Origin: Planctomycetales bacterium
GTDB lineage: Bacteria > Planctomycetota > Planctomycetia > Pirellulales > Thermoguttaceae
NCBI GenBank assembly: GCA_007127495.1
Contig: SKZG01000087.1
Span: 1 to 12,888 of the forward strand
Length of the DNA: 12,888 bases
Direction: 5' to 3'
The notes beneath the pieces were generated by a model, which saw only the letters and a program-made list of their open reading frames with translations, was not told where the DNA came from and ran no database searches. Of this stretch, positions 1 through 6,635 are shown piece after piece; position 1 is the first letter of the stretch, and each line of letters starts with the position of its first letter. A program made the position numbers and the translations under genes.

Positions 1-17
1 ATCTGGGTAGGTAGCAT

Positions 18-1418
18 TCACCGGTAGCGCCACGAACGCACGTCCACAAAGCGGCCTTCAATCGCGGCCGCGGCTGCCATCGCCGGCGAAACGAGGTGGC
101 TTCGACCCCCTTTGCCTTGCCGGCCCTCGAAGTTCCGGTTCGTGGTCGCCGCGCAACGCTCGCCCGGCGAAAGTTTGTCGGGATTCATGGCCAGGCACAT
201 GCTGCAACCGGGCTCGCGCCATTCGAAGCCGGCCTCGAGGAATACGCGGTCCAGCCCCTCGGCCTCGGCCTGCCGCTTTACCGTCCCGCTGCCGGGAACC
301 ACCATGGCGCTAACCCGCTCCGACACCCGATAACCGCGAGCCACCGCCGCAGCCGCTCGCAAATCCTCAATCCGTCCGTTGGTGCAGGAACCGATGAACA
401 CGCGGTCGAGGGCAATGTCGGCAATCGGCGTGCCCGGCTTCAAGTCCATGTACCGCAAGGCGGCGACGGTGGCCTTCGCGCGGGTCGCATCGTCGAAGGT
501 CGCTGGGTCCGGCACCTTGCCCCCCACGCCGGCCACCTGGGCGGGCGTGGTGCCCCAAGTCACCTGCGGCTCGATCTCCCCGGCCTGGAAGTGTTCCGAG
601 CGGTCGAATTGGGCGCCGTCGTCGGTCGTGAAGCGGCGCCACCGCGCCTCGGCGGCCTCGAAGTCGTCCGGAGCGAACGGACGGCCGCGTAAATACTCGT
701 AGGTCACCTCGTCCGGCGCAATCATGCCGGCTCGACCGCCCCCCTCGATGGACATGTTGCACACCGTCATCCGCTCTTCCATGGACAGCGCCCGCACCGC
801 CTCGCCGGTGTACTCGATACAGTAGCCCTGCGCGCCACTGGTACCGATCCGGCCGATCAAATACAGGATCATGTCCTTCGCGGTCACGCCGGGCGCCAGG
901 GTGCCGTCCACGCGCAGTTCGAGCGTTTTGGGCTTGTGCTGCAACAGCGTTTGGGTGGCCAGCACGTGCTCGACCTCGCTGGTGCCGATTCCGAACGCCA
1001 GGGCCCCGAACGCGCCGTGGGTGGCGGTGTGGCTGTCGCCGCAAACGATGGTCATGCCCGGCTGCGTGAGCCCCAATTCCGGACCAATCACGTGGACAAT
1101 GCCCTGCCGCACGTCGTCAAGGTCGTAGAATCGGATACCGTACTCGCGGCAATTCCGGCGAAGTGTGTCGATTTGCTGCGCGGAAACCGTGTCGACAATC
1201 GGCAGGGAGCGATCGGTGGTGGGCACGTTGTGGTCGGCGGTGGCCACGGTCTTTTCCGGCCGCCGCACCTTGCGCCCGGCCAGCCGAAGTCCCTCGAACG
1301 CTTGAGGGCTGGTCACCTCGTGGACCAGATGCAGGTCGATATAAAGGAGGGTTTGCTTTCCGGGCTCGTCGTTGACGACGTGTTCCGCCCAGATTTTTTC
1401 AAAAAGGGTGCTCGGCAT
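18..1418 (-). CDS. leuC: 3-isopropylmalate dehydratase, large subunit
   Basis: Cytoplasmic [4Fe-4S] aconitase-family enzyme that interconverts 2- and 3-isopropylmalate in leucine synthesis, working with the small subunit LeuD. The 466-aa length fits LeuC (about 466-470 aa). Visible motifs: [14 protein letters not shown] at residues 125-138, FIGSCTNGR at 341-349 with cluster ligand Cys345, and PGCSMC at 403-408 with Cys405 and Cys408; NRNFEGRQG follows near 427-435. All three cluster cysteines are present. The frame stays open upstream to 1547, but the extra 43 residues run through the inverted-repeat element and are not LeuC-like, so I start at the ATG at 1416-1418, giving the family N-terminus [10 protein letters not shown]. 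No strong Shine-Dalgarno precedes it. leuD would be expected just beyond the left edge; only 17 bases remain there. Confidence 0.96.
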   Translation of the reverse strand: MPSTLFEKIWAEHVVNDEPGKQTLLYIDLHLVHEVTSPQAFEGLRLAGRKVRRPEKTVATADHNVPTTDRSLPIVDTVSAQQIDTLRRNCREYGIRFYDLDDVRQGIVHVIGPELGLTQPGMTIVCGDSHTATHGAFGALAFGIGTSEVEHVLATQTLLQHKPKTLELRVDGTLAPGVTAKDMILYLIGRIGTSGAQGYCIEYTGEAVRALSMEERMTVCNMSIEGGGRAGMIAPDEVTYEYLRGRPFAPDDFEAAEARWRRFTTDDGAQFDRSEHFQAGEIEPQVTWGTTPAQVAGVGGKVPDPATFDDATRAKATVAALRYMDLKPGTPIADIALDRVFIGSCTNGRIEDLRAAAAVARGYRVSERVSAMVVPGSGTVKRQAEAEGLDRVFLEAGFEWREPGCSMCLAMNPDKLSPGERCAATTNRNFEGRQGKGGRSHLVSPAMAAAAAIEGRFVDVRSWRYR

Positions 1419-1453
1419 GGTACAACTCGGGATGGCAGTGGCCTGGAGAGGGA

Positions 1454-1465
1454 GGATCCGGATCC
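1454..1465. repeat. perfect 12-bp palindrome in the leuC leader
   Basis: GGATCCGGATCC is fully self-complementary. The stem can extend outward with mismatches (flanking GAG on one side, CTC on the other). It lies about 35 bp upstream of the leuC start on its transcribed side. It could be an operator or a leader hairpin; nothing else supports a function. Confidence 0.25.
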
Positions 1466-1479
1466 GTCCTCGTCCGGCC

Positions 1480-1491
1480 CGTGAACGGTTA
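1480..1491 (+). repeat. dispersed 12-mer CGTGAACGGTTA, copy A
   Basis: An exact match to the reverse complement of 10096-10107 and one mismatch from 9110-9121. This copy overlaps the outer end of the inverted-repeat element at 1487-1594. Two exact copies of a 12-mer are unlikely by chance in about 12.9 kb. Confidence 0.5.
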
Positions 1492-1594
1492 GGATCGGTA
1501 AAGAAATAACTGTCGCTCTTTTTACCCCTCACCCTACCCTCTCCCACCGGGGAAGAGGGGACATCGGACAGTCATTTCTTTGCCGATCCTTACC
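1487..1594. mobile_element. 108-bp inverted-repeat element (family 1, copy 1), MITE-like
   Basis: Arms 1487-1514 and 1567-1594 are 28 bp each and complementary with 3 mismatches; both contain GGATCGG(T/C)AAAGAAAT. Between them lies a CT-rich core in which CCCCTC (1525-1530) pairs with GAGGGG (1555-1560), giving an inner hairpin. The copy at 10145-10245, read on the other strand, shares the end motif GATCGG, the ACCCCTCA and ACCCTCTC blocks and the GAGGGGACA block. A possible 3-bp TTA duplication (1489-1491, 1590-1592) cannot be told apart from the repeat itself. It sits between the kinase stop and leuC, so leuC transcription must start in it, start after it, or read through it. Confidence 0.75.
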
Positions 1595-1606
1595 AGAATT
1601 GTTGGG

Positions 1607-3268
1607 TTATGGCCCGGATTTTGCAAGACCCCCTATCGGCCGCGCTTCCTTCCACCATTGGGCGGCGTCGGCGGGGGTCCAGGCGCCGGCCGCTTCGCAC
1701 CGCCGTAGCGCTTCCGAAAGCTCGCGGGCCGTCTGATAGCGACGCGAGGGCTCCTTTTCCAGGCAGCGAAGGATCACGTGCTCCAGGTCGGATGGGATCG
1801 TCGGCACATGGCGGGTGGGAGGAACTACGTCCTGATGGGCGTGTGCAATCAACACCTTGATCGGCCGATCGCCCTCGAAAGGCGGGCGGCCGGTCAGCAG
1901 GAAGTACCCCGTCGCGCCAAGCGAGTAAATGTCGCTGCGCGCGTCGGGGCGGCTGTCGCCGGTGGCCTGCTCCGGCGACATGAACAGAGGGCTGCCCGTA
2001 ATCGCGCCTTCGGCTGAAAGCGCCACCGACTGCTCGTCATCGGACGTCAGTTTGACCAGCCCGAAGTCGAGCAGCTTGGTCACATCGTATACGCCCCCGC
2101 GCTGCGCGGCGAAGAGGTTGCCCGGCTTGATGTCCCGATGGATCAGCCCGACGGCGTGGGCTTCGTTCAGGGCCTCGCACGCCTGCGCGAGGAAGTGGAG
2201 CGCCCGTTCCGCAGGCAAGGGGCCGAAGCCGTCGACCAGCTCGGCAAGGCTCATGCCCGGAAGATACTCCATCACGTAATAGAACGTGCCGTCCTGGGTA
2301 TTTCCGTAATCGAAAATCTCGACGGTGTTCCAATGGCTGAGTTTTGCCGTGGACCGCACCTCGCGTTGGAATCGGGCCAGGGTGCGGGGATCGCCCACCT
2401 TGCCCATCTGGATCAACTTGATGACGCAAGGCCGCTTCAGTAAATTATGCTCAGCGAGGTAGACTTCGCCCATCCCGCCGGCGCCGATGAGTTGCTTCAG
2501 CCGGTATTGGCCAAGCTGCTTCGCTTCGAATGCCTCGCGACGCAGCGCGCCGATGGTATCGACCCCGAACACACTGCCCGCCGCCGCAAGTAGCAACAGC
2601 AAGATGCTCGCGGTCACGTCGGCGCCCGACGCCGTCGCGCCAACGATCGGTTGGAAGGTCACTTGGCCAAGCAGCAGGGCAATGGGCGCCACGGTCAGCA
2701 ATGCAATGACGATGGTCGCCCGGCGAATCGTGTTGGGAATGAACAGCGCGTAGGTGTAAATCGTCACCAGCCAAACGCCGATGGGAAAGTCGACGTGTCC
2801 GGTCAGGGCGCCGCGGTAGGCATCGAGGTATTGAAGCGTCAGGAAGAAAACGGCCGGCAGCCCGAACACAATCAGTTCGTGGACGCGAAGGCACCCGAGC
2901 GACACCTCGCAACGCCGGCACATGAAAACGGCCATGGCGGCCAGCACCACCGTGGTCACGAAATGGAACGCCAGAAAAAGCACTCGCACCGGGTCGGTGG
3001 GTTGGAACAACGCCAGGTGCAGCACAAGGAATACAGCGAAACCGGTGGCCAATACCAGGGTTGCCAACCGGAGCCGGCGCCGGAGCAGGCTCTGGATTTC
3101 ATGGGTAAGCTGCGGCCCGGAACCTTCGATCACCGCGATGCGCGCGGCCGCCTGCTGCTCGGCCGACTGCGCCACCGAATGGCTCAAGGGAGTATCTCCG
3201 GAACCGGCGGCGTCGAGCGTTACGTCGGTCGGCGAAGAGTCGCGTCTTGGCCGGGAAGGGTCGCTCAT
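1607..3268 (-). CDS. membrane Ser/Thr protein kinase (PknB-type catalytic domain, C-terminal)
   Basis: Predicted 553-aa kinase phosphorylating Ser/Thr on unknown targets. Residues 1-60 are hydrophilic. About six membrane segments follow at roughly 67-88, 95-115, 130-147, 163-179, 183-203 and 217-236, then a Hanks-type kinase domain at about 255-525. Key residues are present: glycine loop IGAGGMGEVY (261-270), Lys284, HRDIKPGN (377-384, Asp379), DFG (401-403), SPEQ (431-434) and DARSDIYSLG (442-451), so it should be active. The order is the reverse of classic PknB, where the kinase is N-terminal with one membrane helix, and no PASTA or other extracellular sensor is seen. The start lies 12 bp after the Nudix-like gene, suggesting cotranscription and coupling; a GAAGAGG stretch lies rather far upstream. 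Target and ligand are unknown. Confidence 0.92.
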   Translation of the reverse strand: MSDPSRPRRDSSPTDVTLDAAGSGDTPLSHSVAQSAEQQAAARIAVIEGSGPQLTHEIQSLLRRRLRLATLVLATGFAVFLVLHLALFQPTDPVRVLFLAFHFVTTVVLAAMAVFMCRRCEVSLGCLRVHELIVFGLPAVFFLTLQYLDAYRGALTGHVDFPIGVWLVTIYTYALFIPNTIRRATIVIALLTVAPIALLLGQVTFQPIVGATASGADVTASILLLLLAAAGSVFGVDTIGALRREAFEAKQLGQYRLKQLIGAGGMGEVYLAEHNLLKRPCVIKLIQMGKVGDPRTLARFQREVRSTAKLSHWNTVEIFDYGNTQDGTFYYVMEYLPGMSLAELVDGFGPLPAERALHFLAQACEALNEAHAVGLIHRDIKPGNLFAAQRGGVYDVTKLLDFGLVKLTSDDEQSVALSAEGAITGSPLFMSPEQATGDSRPDARSDIYSLGATGYFLLTGRPPFEGDRPIKVLIAHAHQDVVPPTRHVPTIPSDLEHVILRCLEKEPSRRYQTARELSEALRRCEAAGAWTPADAAQWWKEARPIGGLAKSGP

Positions 3269-3280
3269 GGAATCGGGGGC

Positions 3281-3901
3281 CTACCTCTTCCGAAACAGCG
3301 CCGTAAGGCAAATTTGCGACCATGTTTCGAAGCCGGTCAGGTCGCGCAATACGTCGTCGATGGGCTTGAACGCGGCGGCGAGAATATCGGGCTCGCGCGG
3401 ACGGATGTCCGGGCGCTCGACGTCGGCCACGTGGACCACCCCGAGGTGAACCCGCCCCACCTCGGTTTCGTCGTCGTTGATCAAGCCGGCGCAGCGGGCG
3501 GTGTACGGTGTGCGGATATCGACTTCCTCTTCCAGCTCGCGCCGCATGCCTTCTTCATAAGGCGACCCGCTGCCCGCCGTGTCGTCGGCCGCAATGTGGC
3601 CGCCGATACCCACGCTGCGCTTGCTGTGCAACCGGCCCTCACCCTGTCCCGTGCCCCGAGTGTACTCGAACACGCTCACCTGGCCGGCGGCGTCGGTGTA
3701 GCGGAAGATGACGTACGGGATGAGTTGTTTGAAGCCCGGATCGGCTTCCACTTCGCTGCGCGGCCGATAGGTGACATGCTCGGGTTTGAAGACCGCATCG
3801 AGATACGGTCCCACGTCGTCGCAAAAGCCCTGGAAATGCCCCAGGCGATGGAACAATTCAGTGGGAACGACGAGAACCCGTTCCGTTGCTGTGTCGGCCA
3901 T
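3281..3901 (-). CDS. Nudix-like hydrolase domain protein
   Basis: A 206-aa soluble protein. The core resembles a Nudix box: GGHI at 100-103 and RRELEEEV at 120-127, the latter keeping the metal-binding REL-x-EE pattern (Arg121, Glu122, Glu125, Glu126). The box is not canonical. The glycine-to-Arg spacing is about six residues too long, the first box Glu is not in place, and the usual Gly after EEV is Asp128. I recall planctomycete relatives with the same loosened box, so this is probably a family trait and not decay. Other marked segments are KQLIPYVIF (58-66), LINDDETEVGRVHLG (140-154) and GFETWSQIC (190-198). The substrate is unknown. The ATG is fixed by AAGGAG six bases upstream; the open frame further upstream is non-coding. 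It is the first gene of a unit with the kinase. Confidence 0.85.
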   Translation of the reverse strand: MADTATERVLVVPTELFHRLGHFQGFCDDVGPYLDAVFKPEHVTYRPRSEVEADPGFKQLIPYVIFRYTDAAGQVSVFEYTRGTGQGEGRLHSKRSVGIGGHIAADDTAGSGSPYEEGMRRELEEEVDIRTPYTARCAGLINDDETEVGRVHLGVVHVADVERPDIRPREPDILAAAFKPIDDVLRDLTGFETWSQICLTALFRKR

Positions 3902-3907
3902 GCAAAG

Positions 3908-3913
3908 CTCCTT
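3908..3913 (-). promoter_or_regulatory. Shine-Dalgarno AAGGAG for the Nudix-like gene
   Basis: Reads AAGGAG on the minus strand, six bases before the ATG at 3899-3901. It decides the start against a longer in-frame extension to 4099. Confidence 0.75.
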
Positions 3914-3926
3914 GGTAATCAGGGAC

Positions 3927-3932
3927 AGTATA
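3927..3932 (-). promoter_or_regulatory. candidate -10 box TATACT for the Nudix-kinase unit
   Basis: The minus strand reads GTATATACTG about 26 bp before the Nudix-like start, with the Shine-Dalgarno in between. The expected -35 position holds only a weak TTTCCC, so this rests on the -10 alone. Confidence 0.35.
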
Positions 3933-3966
3933 TACGAGCGGGGCCGTCGGGGAAACGGGGGCGCCC

Positions 3967-4036
3967 GCGCAATGCCAGTTACTTTGCCCTCCGTCGGGGA
4001 GGGGCATGTCCGAAGTGATGCCCAAAGTAAGGCGCC
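3967..4036. repeat. degraded palindromic element related to the one at 12752-12881
   Basis: The left end contains CAATGCCAGTTACTTTG, matching 16 of 17 bases of CAATGCCACTTACTTTG at 12756-12772. The right end (4022-4036) reads CCAAAGTAAGGCGCC, complementary to the left arm over TTACTTTG and again over GCGC, but lacking the middle of the arm. Between them GCCCTCC and GGAGGGGC (about 3985-4005) form an inner hairpin. It lies between the divergent Nudix-like and isomerase genes. Of the rest of this gap (4037-4133), only a TTGACG at 4072-4077 stands out, with no good -10 at proper spacing. Confidence 0.55.
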
Positions 4037-4133
4037 GTACGGCCTTGTCAGCAAACGGCCTGCTGGACAGCTTGACGGCCGGATGGTACGATAGGGCAAA
4101 TTCAGTGCCCCAAGCTAACCCGCCGGGTGAACT

Positions 4134-4967
4134 ATGACGCCTAGCCCTCTGAACGATCTCAGCCGCCTTTGCGTGCACACCATCACCACGAAGCCGTGGC
4201 CGATCGAGGAGGCATCGGAGCGGTACGTCGCGGCCGGGGTGCCGGGCATCACCGTTTGGCGGCAGTGGCTGGAGGGCCGCGAGCCCGCCGCCGTTGGGCG
4301 GCAACTCCAAGCGGCAGGCCTGGAGGTAGTCTCCGTGGCTCGGGGCGGGTTCTTTCCCGCCCCCGACCGCGCCGGGCGCAACGCCGCGATCGACGACAAC
4401 CGGCGGGCCATCGACGAGACGGCCGCCTTGGGGGCGCCGGTCCTGGTGCTGGTGTGCGGCGCCGTTCCGGGCCAGCCGCTGAGCGTCTCGCGCGACCAAA
4501 TCGCCGACGGCATTGCCGCCGTGTTGGACCAGGCCAAAGCCTGCAACGTGAAGTTGGCCATCGAGCCCCTGCACCCAATGTATGCTGACAGCCGCTCGGC
4601 CATCAATACCCTGGGCCAGGCGAATGACATGTGCGATCGGTTGGCCGATGCGCAGGTGGGCGTGGCGGTCGACGTGTACCATTTGTGGTGGGACCCGAAC
4701 CTGGAGGCGGAAATCGCCCGTTGCAGCCGCGACAGCCGGTTGCTCGCGTTCCACGTTTCGGACTGGCGCACCCCGACCGAGGACCTGCTGAACGACCGTG
4801 GCCTGATGGGCGAAGGCTGCATCGACGTGCCGCAAATTCGCGGTTGGGTGGAGCAAGCCGGATTCCATGGATTTGTCGAGGTCGAGATATTCTCCCATCG
4901 ATACTGGGCCATGGACCAGGGGCAGTTCCTCGAAGACATCAAACAAGCCTATTTGAACCATACCTGA
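4134..4967 (+). CDS. sugar phosphate isomerase/epimerase family protein (xylose isomerase-like TIM barrel)
   Basis: A 277-aa soluble TIM-barrel protein of the AP-endonuclease-2/xylose isomerase-like superfamily, which uses a divalent metal to isomerise or epimerise sugars and keto-acids. Likely metal ligands by family pattern are Glu144 in AIEPLHP, Asp180 and His183 in VDVYHLWWDP, His207 in FHVSDW, and Glu251 (or 249) in VEVEIFS. GEGCID (226-231) precedes the last strands. The ATG is preceded by a modest GGGTGA three bases away. It ends 12 bp before a Gfo/Idh/MocA dehydrogenase on the same strand. Such pairs typically handle inositol or unusual sugars, with the dehydrogenase oxidising and the barrel isomerising the product. 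The actual substrate cannot be read from the sequence. Confidence 0.9.
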   Translation: MTPSPLNDLSRLCVHTITTKPWPIEEASERYVAAGVPGITVWRQWLEGREPAAVGRQLQAAGLEVVSVARGGFFPAPDRAGRNAAIDDNRRAIDETAALGAPVLVLVCGAVPGQPLSVSRDQIADGIAAVLDQAKACNVKLAIEPLHPMYADSRSAINTLGQANDMCDRLADAQVGVAVDVYHLWWDPNLEAEIARCSRDSRLLAFHVSDWRTPTEDLLNDRGLMGEGCIDVPQIRGWVEQAGFHGFVEVEIFSHRYWAMDQGQFLEDIKQAYLNHT

Positions 4968-4969
4968 TC

Positions 4970-4974
4970 GGAGG
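4970..4974 (+). promoter_or_regulatory. Shine-Dalgarno GGAGG deciding a GTG start
   Basis: GGAGG lies five bases before the GTG at 4980, directly after the isomerase stop (4965-4967). It supports GTG over the next in-frame ATG at codon 10. Confidence 0.75.
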
Positions 4975-4979
4975 CTCAC

Positions 4980-6134
4980 GTGAAAACGCACCGTATTGGC
5001 ATCATCATGAACGGCGTCACCGGGCGCATGGGCACGAACCAGCACCTGGAGCGGTCCATCCTGGCCATCCGGAAGCAGGGCGGCGTACAACTCAGCCCCG
5101 ACGAAACCATCATGCCCGACCCCGTCCTTGTGGGCCGCAACGAGGGCAAACTCAAAGCCCTGGCCGACCGCTACGGCCTGGAAAAATACAGCACCGACCT
5201 GGACGGCGTCTTGTCCGACTCGAATTACTCGGTGTATTTCGACGCTCTGACCACCCAGTTGCGTTTCGCAAACGTGCGGAAGGCCATTGCCGCGGGGAAA
5301 AATATCTACGTGGAAAAGCCCGTCGCCGAAAGCGCCGACGACGCCCTGACGCTCTACCGCGAGGCCGAGGCGGCCGGCGTGAAGCACGGCGTGGTGCAAG
5401 ACAAACTGTGGTTGCCCGGCCTGTTGAAACTCAAGTACCTGATCGACACCGGCTTCTTCGGCGAGATCATTGCCGTGCGCGGCGAGTTCGGCTACTGGGT
5501 GTTCGACGGCTTCGACCAGGTATGCCAGCGGCCGAGTTGGAACTACCGCAAACAGGATGGCGGCAGCATCCTGATCGACATGTTCTGCCACTGGCGCTAC
5601 GTGATTGACCATCTTTTCGGTTCTATCAAATCGGTGGTGGTCCTGGCCGATACGCACGTGAAGCGGCGCATCGACGAGCACGCAAAGCCCTACGAGTGTA
5701 CGGCCGACGACGCAGCGTACGCCATTTTCGAGCTTCAGAGCGGCCTGCCGGTCCAAATGAACTCGTCGTGGTGTGTGCGCGTGCGCCGCGACGATCTGCT
5801 GTGCCTGCAGGTGGACGGCCTGAAGGGCAGCGCCGTGGCCGGCCTGCGCGACGTGTACGTGCAGCCCGACGCCACCACCCCCAAGCCCGTGTGGAATCCC
5901 GACGTTCCCTCGCAAATCGACTACTACGCCGACTGGGCCCTGATGCCCAACAACCGCATCTACGAAAATGCCTTCAAGGTCCAATGGGAGCTGTTCCTCC
6001 GGCACCTGGTCAAGGAACAGCCGTTCCGCTGGGGCCTGGCCGAAGGCGCCAAAGGCGTGCAGCTTGCCGAACTCGGCATGCAGTCGTGGCAGGAGCGGCG
6101 GTGGGTCGACGTGCCGGAACTGAAGCTGGAATGA
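4980..6134 (+). CDS. Gfo/Idh/MocA family oxidoreductase
   Basis: A 384-aa NAD(P)-dependent sugar dehydrogenase of the glucose-fructose oxidoreductase/inositol dehydrogenase family. The N-terminal Rossmann strand reads IGIIMNGVTGRMG (6-18), a glycine-rich variant slightly longer than the usual GxGxxG. The conserved cofactor motif EKP is at 112-114. In the C-terminal domain GGSILIDMFCHW (194-205) supplies the family's Asp200/His204 pair. There is no signal peptide, so it is cytoplasmic. It starts with GTG and is second in a unit with the TIM-barrel protein. No stem-loop terminator stands out just after its stop. The substrate is unknown, a sugar or cyclitol by family. Confidence 0.93.
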   Translation: MKTHRIGIIMNGVTGRMGTNQHLERSILAIRKQGGVQLSPDETIMPDPVLVGRNEGKLKALADRYGLEKYSTDLDGVLSDSNYSVYFDALTTQLRFANVRKAIAAGKNIYVEKPVAESADDALTLYREAEAAGVKHGVVQDKLWLPGLLKLKYLIDTGFFGEIIAVRGEFGYWVFDGFDQVCQRPSWNYRKQDGGSILIDMFCHWRYVIDHLFGSIKSVVVLADTHVKRRIDEHAKPYECTADDAAYAIFELQSGLPVQMNSSWCVRVRRDDLLCLQVDGLKGSAVAGLRDVYVQPDATTPKPVWNPDVPSQIDYYADWALMPNNRIYENAFKVQWELFLRHLVKEQPFRWGLAEGAKGVQLAELGMQSWQERRWVDVPELKLE

Positions 6135-6271
6135 GATCATTCAGCCAGATCGACTTCCTGTGGGGGCACTTTACCCCGAGGCGTTGCTTTGGTAGGGTCA
6201 ATGTGTCGTATCTGCGGCGTCGAGCCGGTCGCCCGAGAGTATACTCGTCGCGACCTAAAACTGCGCTTTTC
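6135..6271. other. gene-free stretch after the oxidoreductase
   Basis: No supported gene. It contains a weak GGGG...CCCC hairpin near 6161-6178 and a 10-bp palindrome GAGTATACTC at 6237-6246, neither with a clear role. It begins the scar region that runs to 6635. Confidence 0.5.
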
Positions 6272-6325
6272 GTAGGATGGGCTTTAGCCCGCCCAAGCGA
6301 AGACGGACAAGAATGTCCATCCTAC
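6272..6325. repeat. 54-bp double-hairpin palindromic repeat
   Basis: The ends GTAGGATGG (6272-6280) and CCATCCTAC (6317-6325) are perfect inverted repeats. Inside are two separate hairpins: GGGCT-TT-AGCCC (6279-6290) and GGACA-AGAA-TGTCC (6305-6318). I recall repeats of this look as common between planctomycete genes. The TAG at 6285-6287 closes the zinc-ribbon frame upstream, so this repeat marks the left edge of the gene remnant that follows. Confidence 0.6.
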
Positions 6326-6386
6326 AAACAGGAAGAAAGCTGGCGATCCGTCCAATCGGTCCGATCCGACCGATCCCGTTCCCCCG

Positions 6387-6503
6387 TGCCCGAAATGCGG
6401 CAAGATCATGGTCCTGCGCACCGCCAAGAGCGGCAAGAACGCGGGCAAGCAGTTTTGGGGCTGCTCGGGATACCCGGAGTGCAAGGGGGTGGTCAGCGTA
6501 TGA
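6387..6503 (+). pseudogene. remnant of a topoisomerase-type zinc-ribbon domain
   Basis: The frame encodes 38 residues with CPKCG at its start, then GKQFWGCSGYPECKG near its end and a TGA at 6501-6503. This is the four-cysteine zinc ribbon seen at the C-terminus of bacterial topoisomerase I and some nuclease-like proteins, with all four Cys present. There is no ATG, GTG or TTG in frame between the upstream TAG (6285-6287) and the first cysteine, and nothing recognisable precedes it. It is therefore best read as the preserved tail of a larger lost gene, not a small gene of its own. Confidence 0.7.
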
Positions 6504-6528
6504 GCGAGCCGGCCGTTACGCTTCGCCC

Positions 6529-6633
6529 GATTATCTTCTGGTCGTCTTGCGGTACGTGGAGCGGAATCCCCTGCGAGCGCACGTGGTGGAAGGGGCCGAT
6601 GTGTGGCGTTGGCCGAGCCTTTGGCATCGGCAG
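6529..6633 (+). pseudogene. C-terminal remnant of a REP-associated tyrosine transposase (RAYT, IS200-like)
   Basis: The frame reads DYLLVVLRYVERNPLRA followed by VVEGADVWRWPSLWHR, the typical C-terminal signature of RAYT/Y1 transposases (RYVERNxLRAxLVxxAxxWRWSSLW). The HUH motif and catalytic tyrosine region, which should lie about 100 residues upstream, are absent; the zinc-ribbon remnant ends only 25 bp before. The similarity fades after WHR, and the frame stops at 6667-6669, inside the GNAT gene's 3' end. It is a dead fragment. RAYTs mobilise short REP palindromes, which matters here because the window is rich in palindromic elements. Confidence 0.75.
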
Positions 6634-6635
6634 CT

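Noticed and set aside
1419..1547. N-terminal extension of LeuC to an upstream ATG
   Set aside because: The 43 extra residues are translated inverted-repeat element and leader sequence, and the LeuC family starts at the internal ATG at 1416-1418.
2651..4018. 455-aa open frame on the plus strand
   Set aside because: Antisense to the kinase and Nudix-like genes; low-complexity composition and no motifs.
3858..6140. 760-aa open frame on the minus strand
   Set aside because: It lies opposite the isomerase and oxidoreductase genes, which have clear family motifs and ribosome sites. Its translation is rich in His, Val, Gln and Ala without domains, as expected for an antisense frame in GC-rich DNA.
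6237..6246. GAGTATACTC palindrome as an operator or promoter
   Set aside because: A single 10-bp palindrome without a matching -35 or a gene start nearby is not enough.
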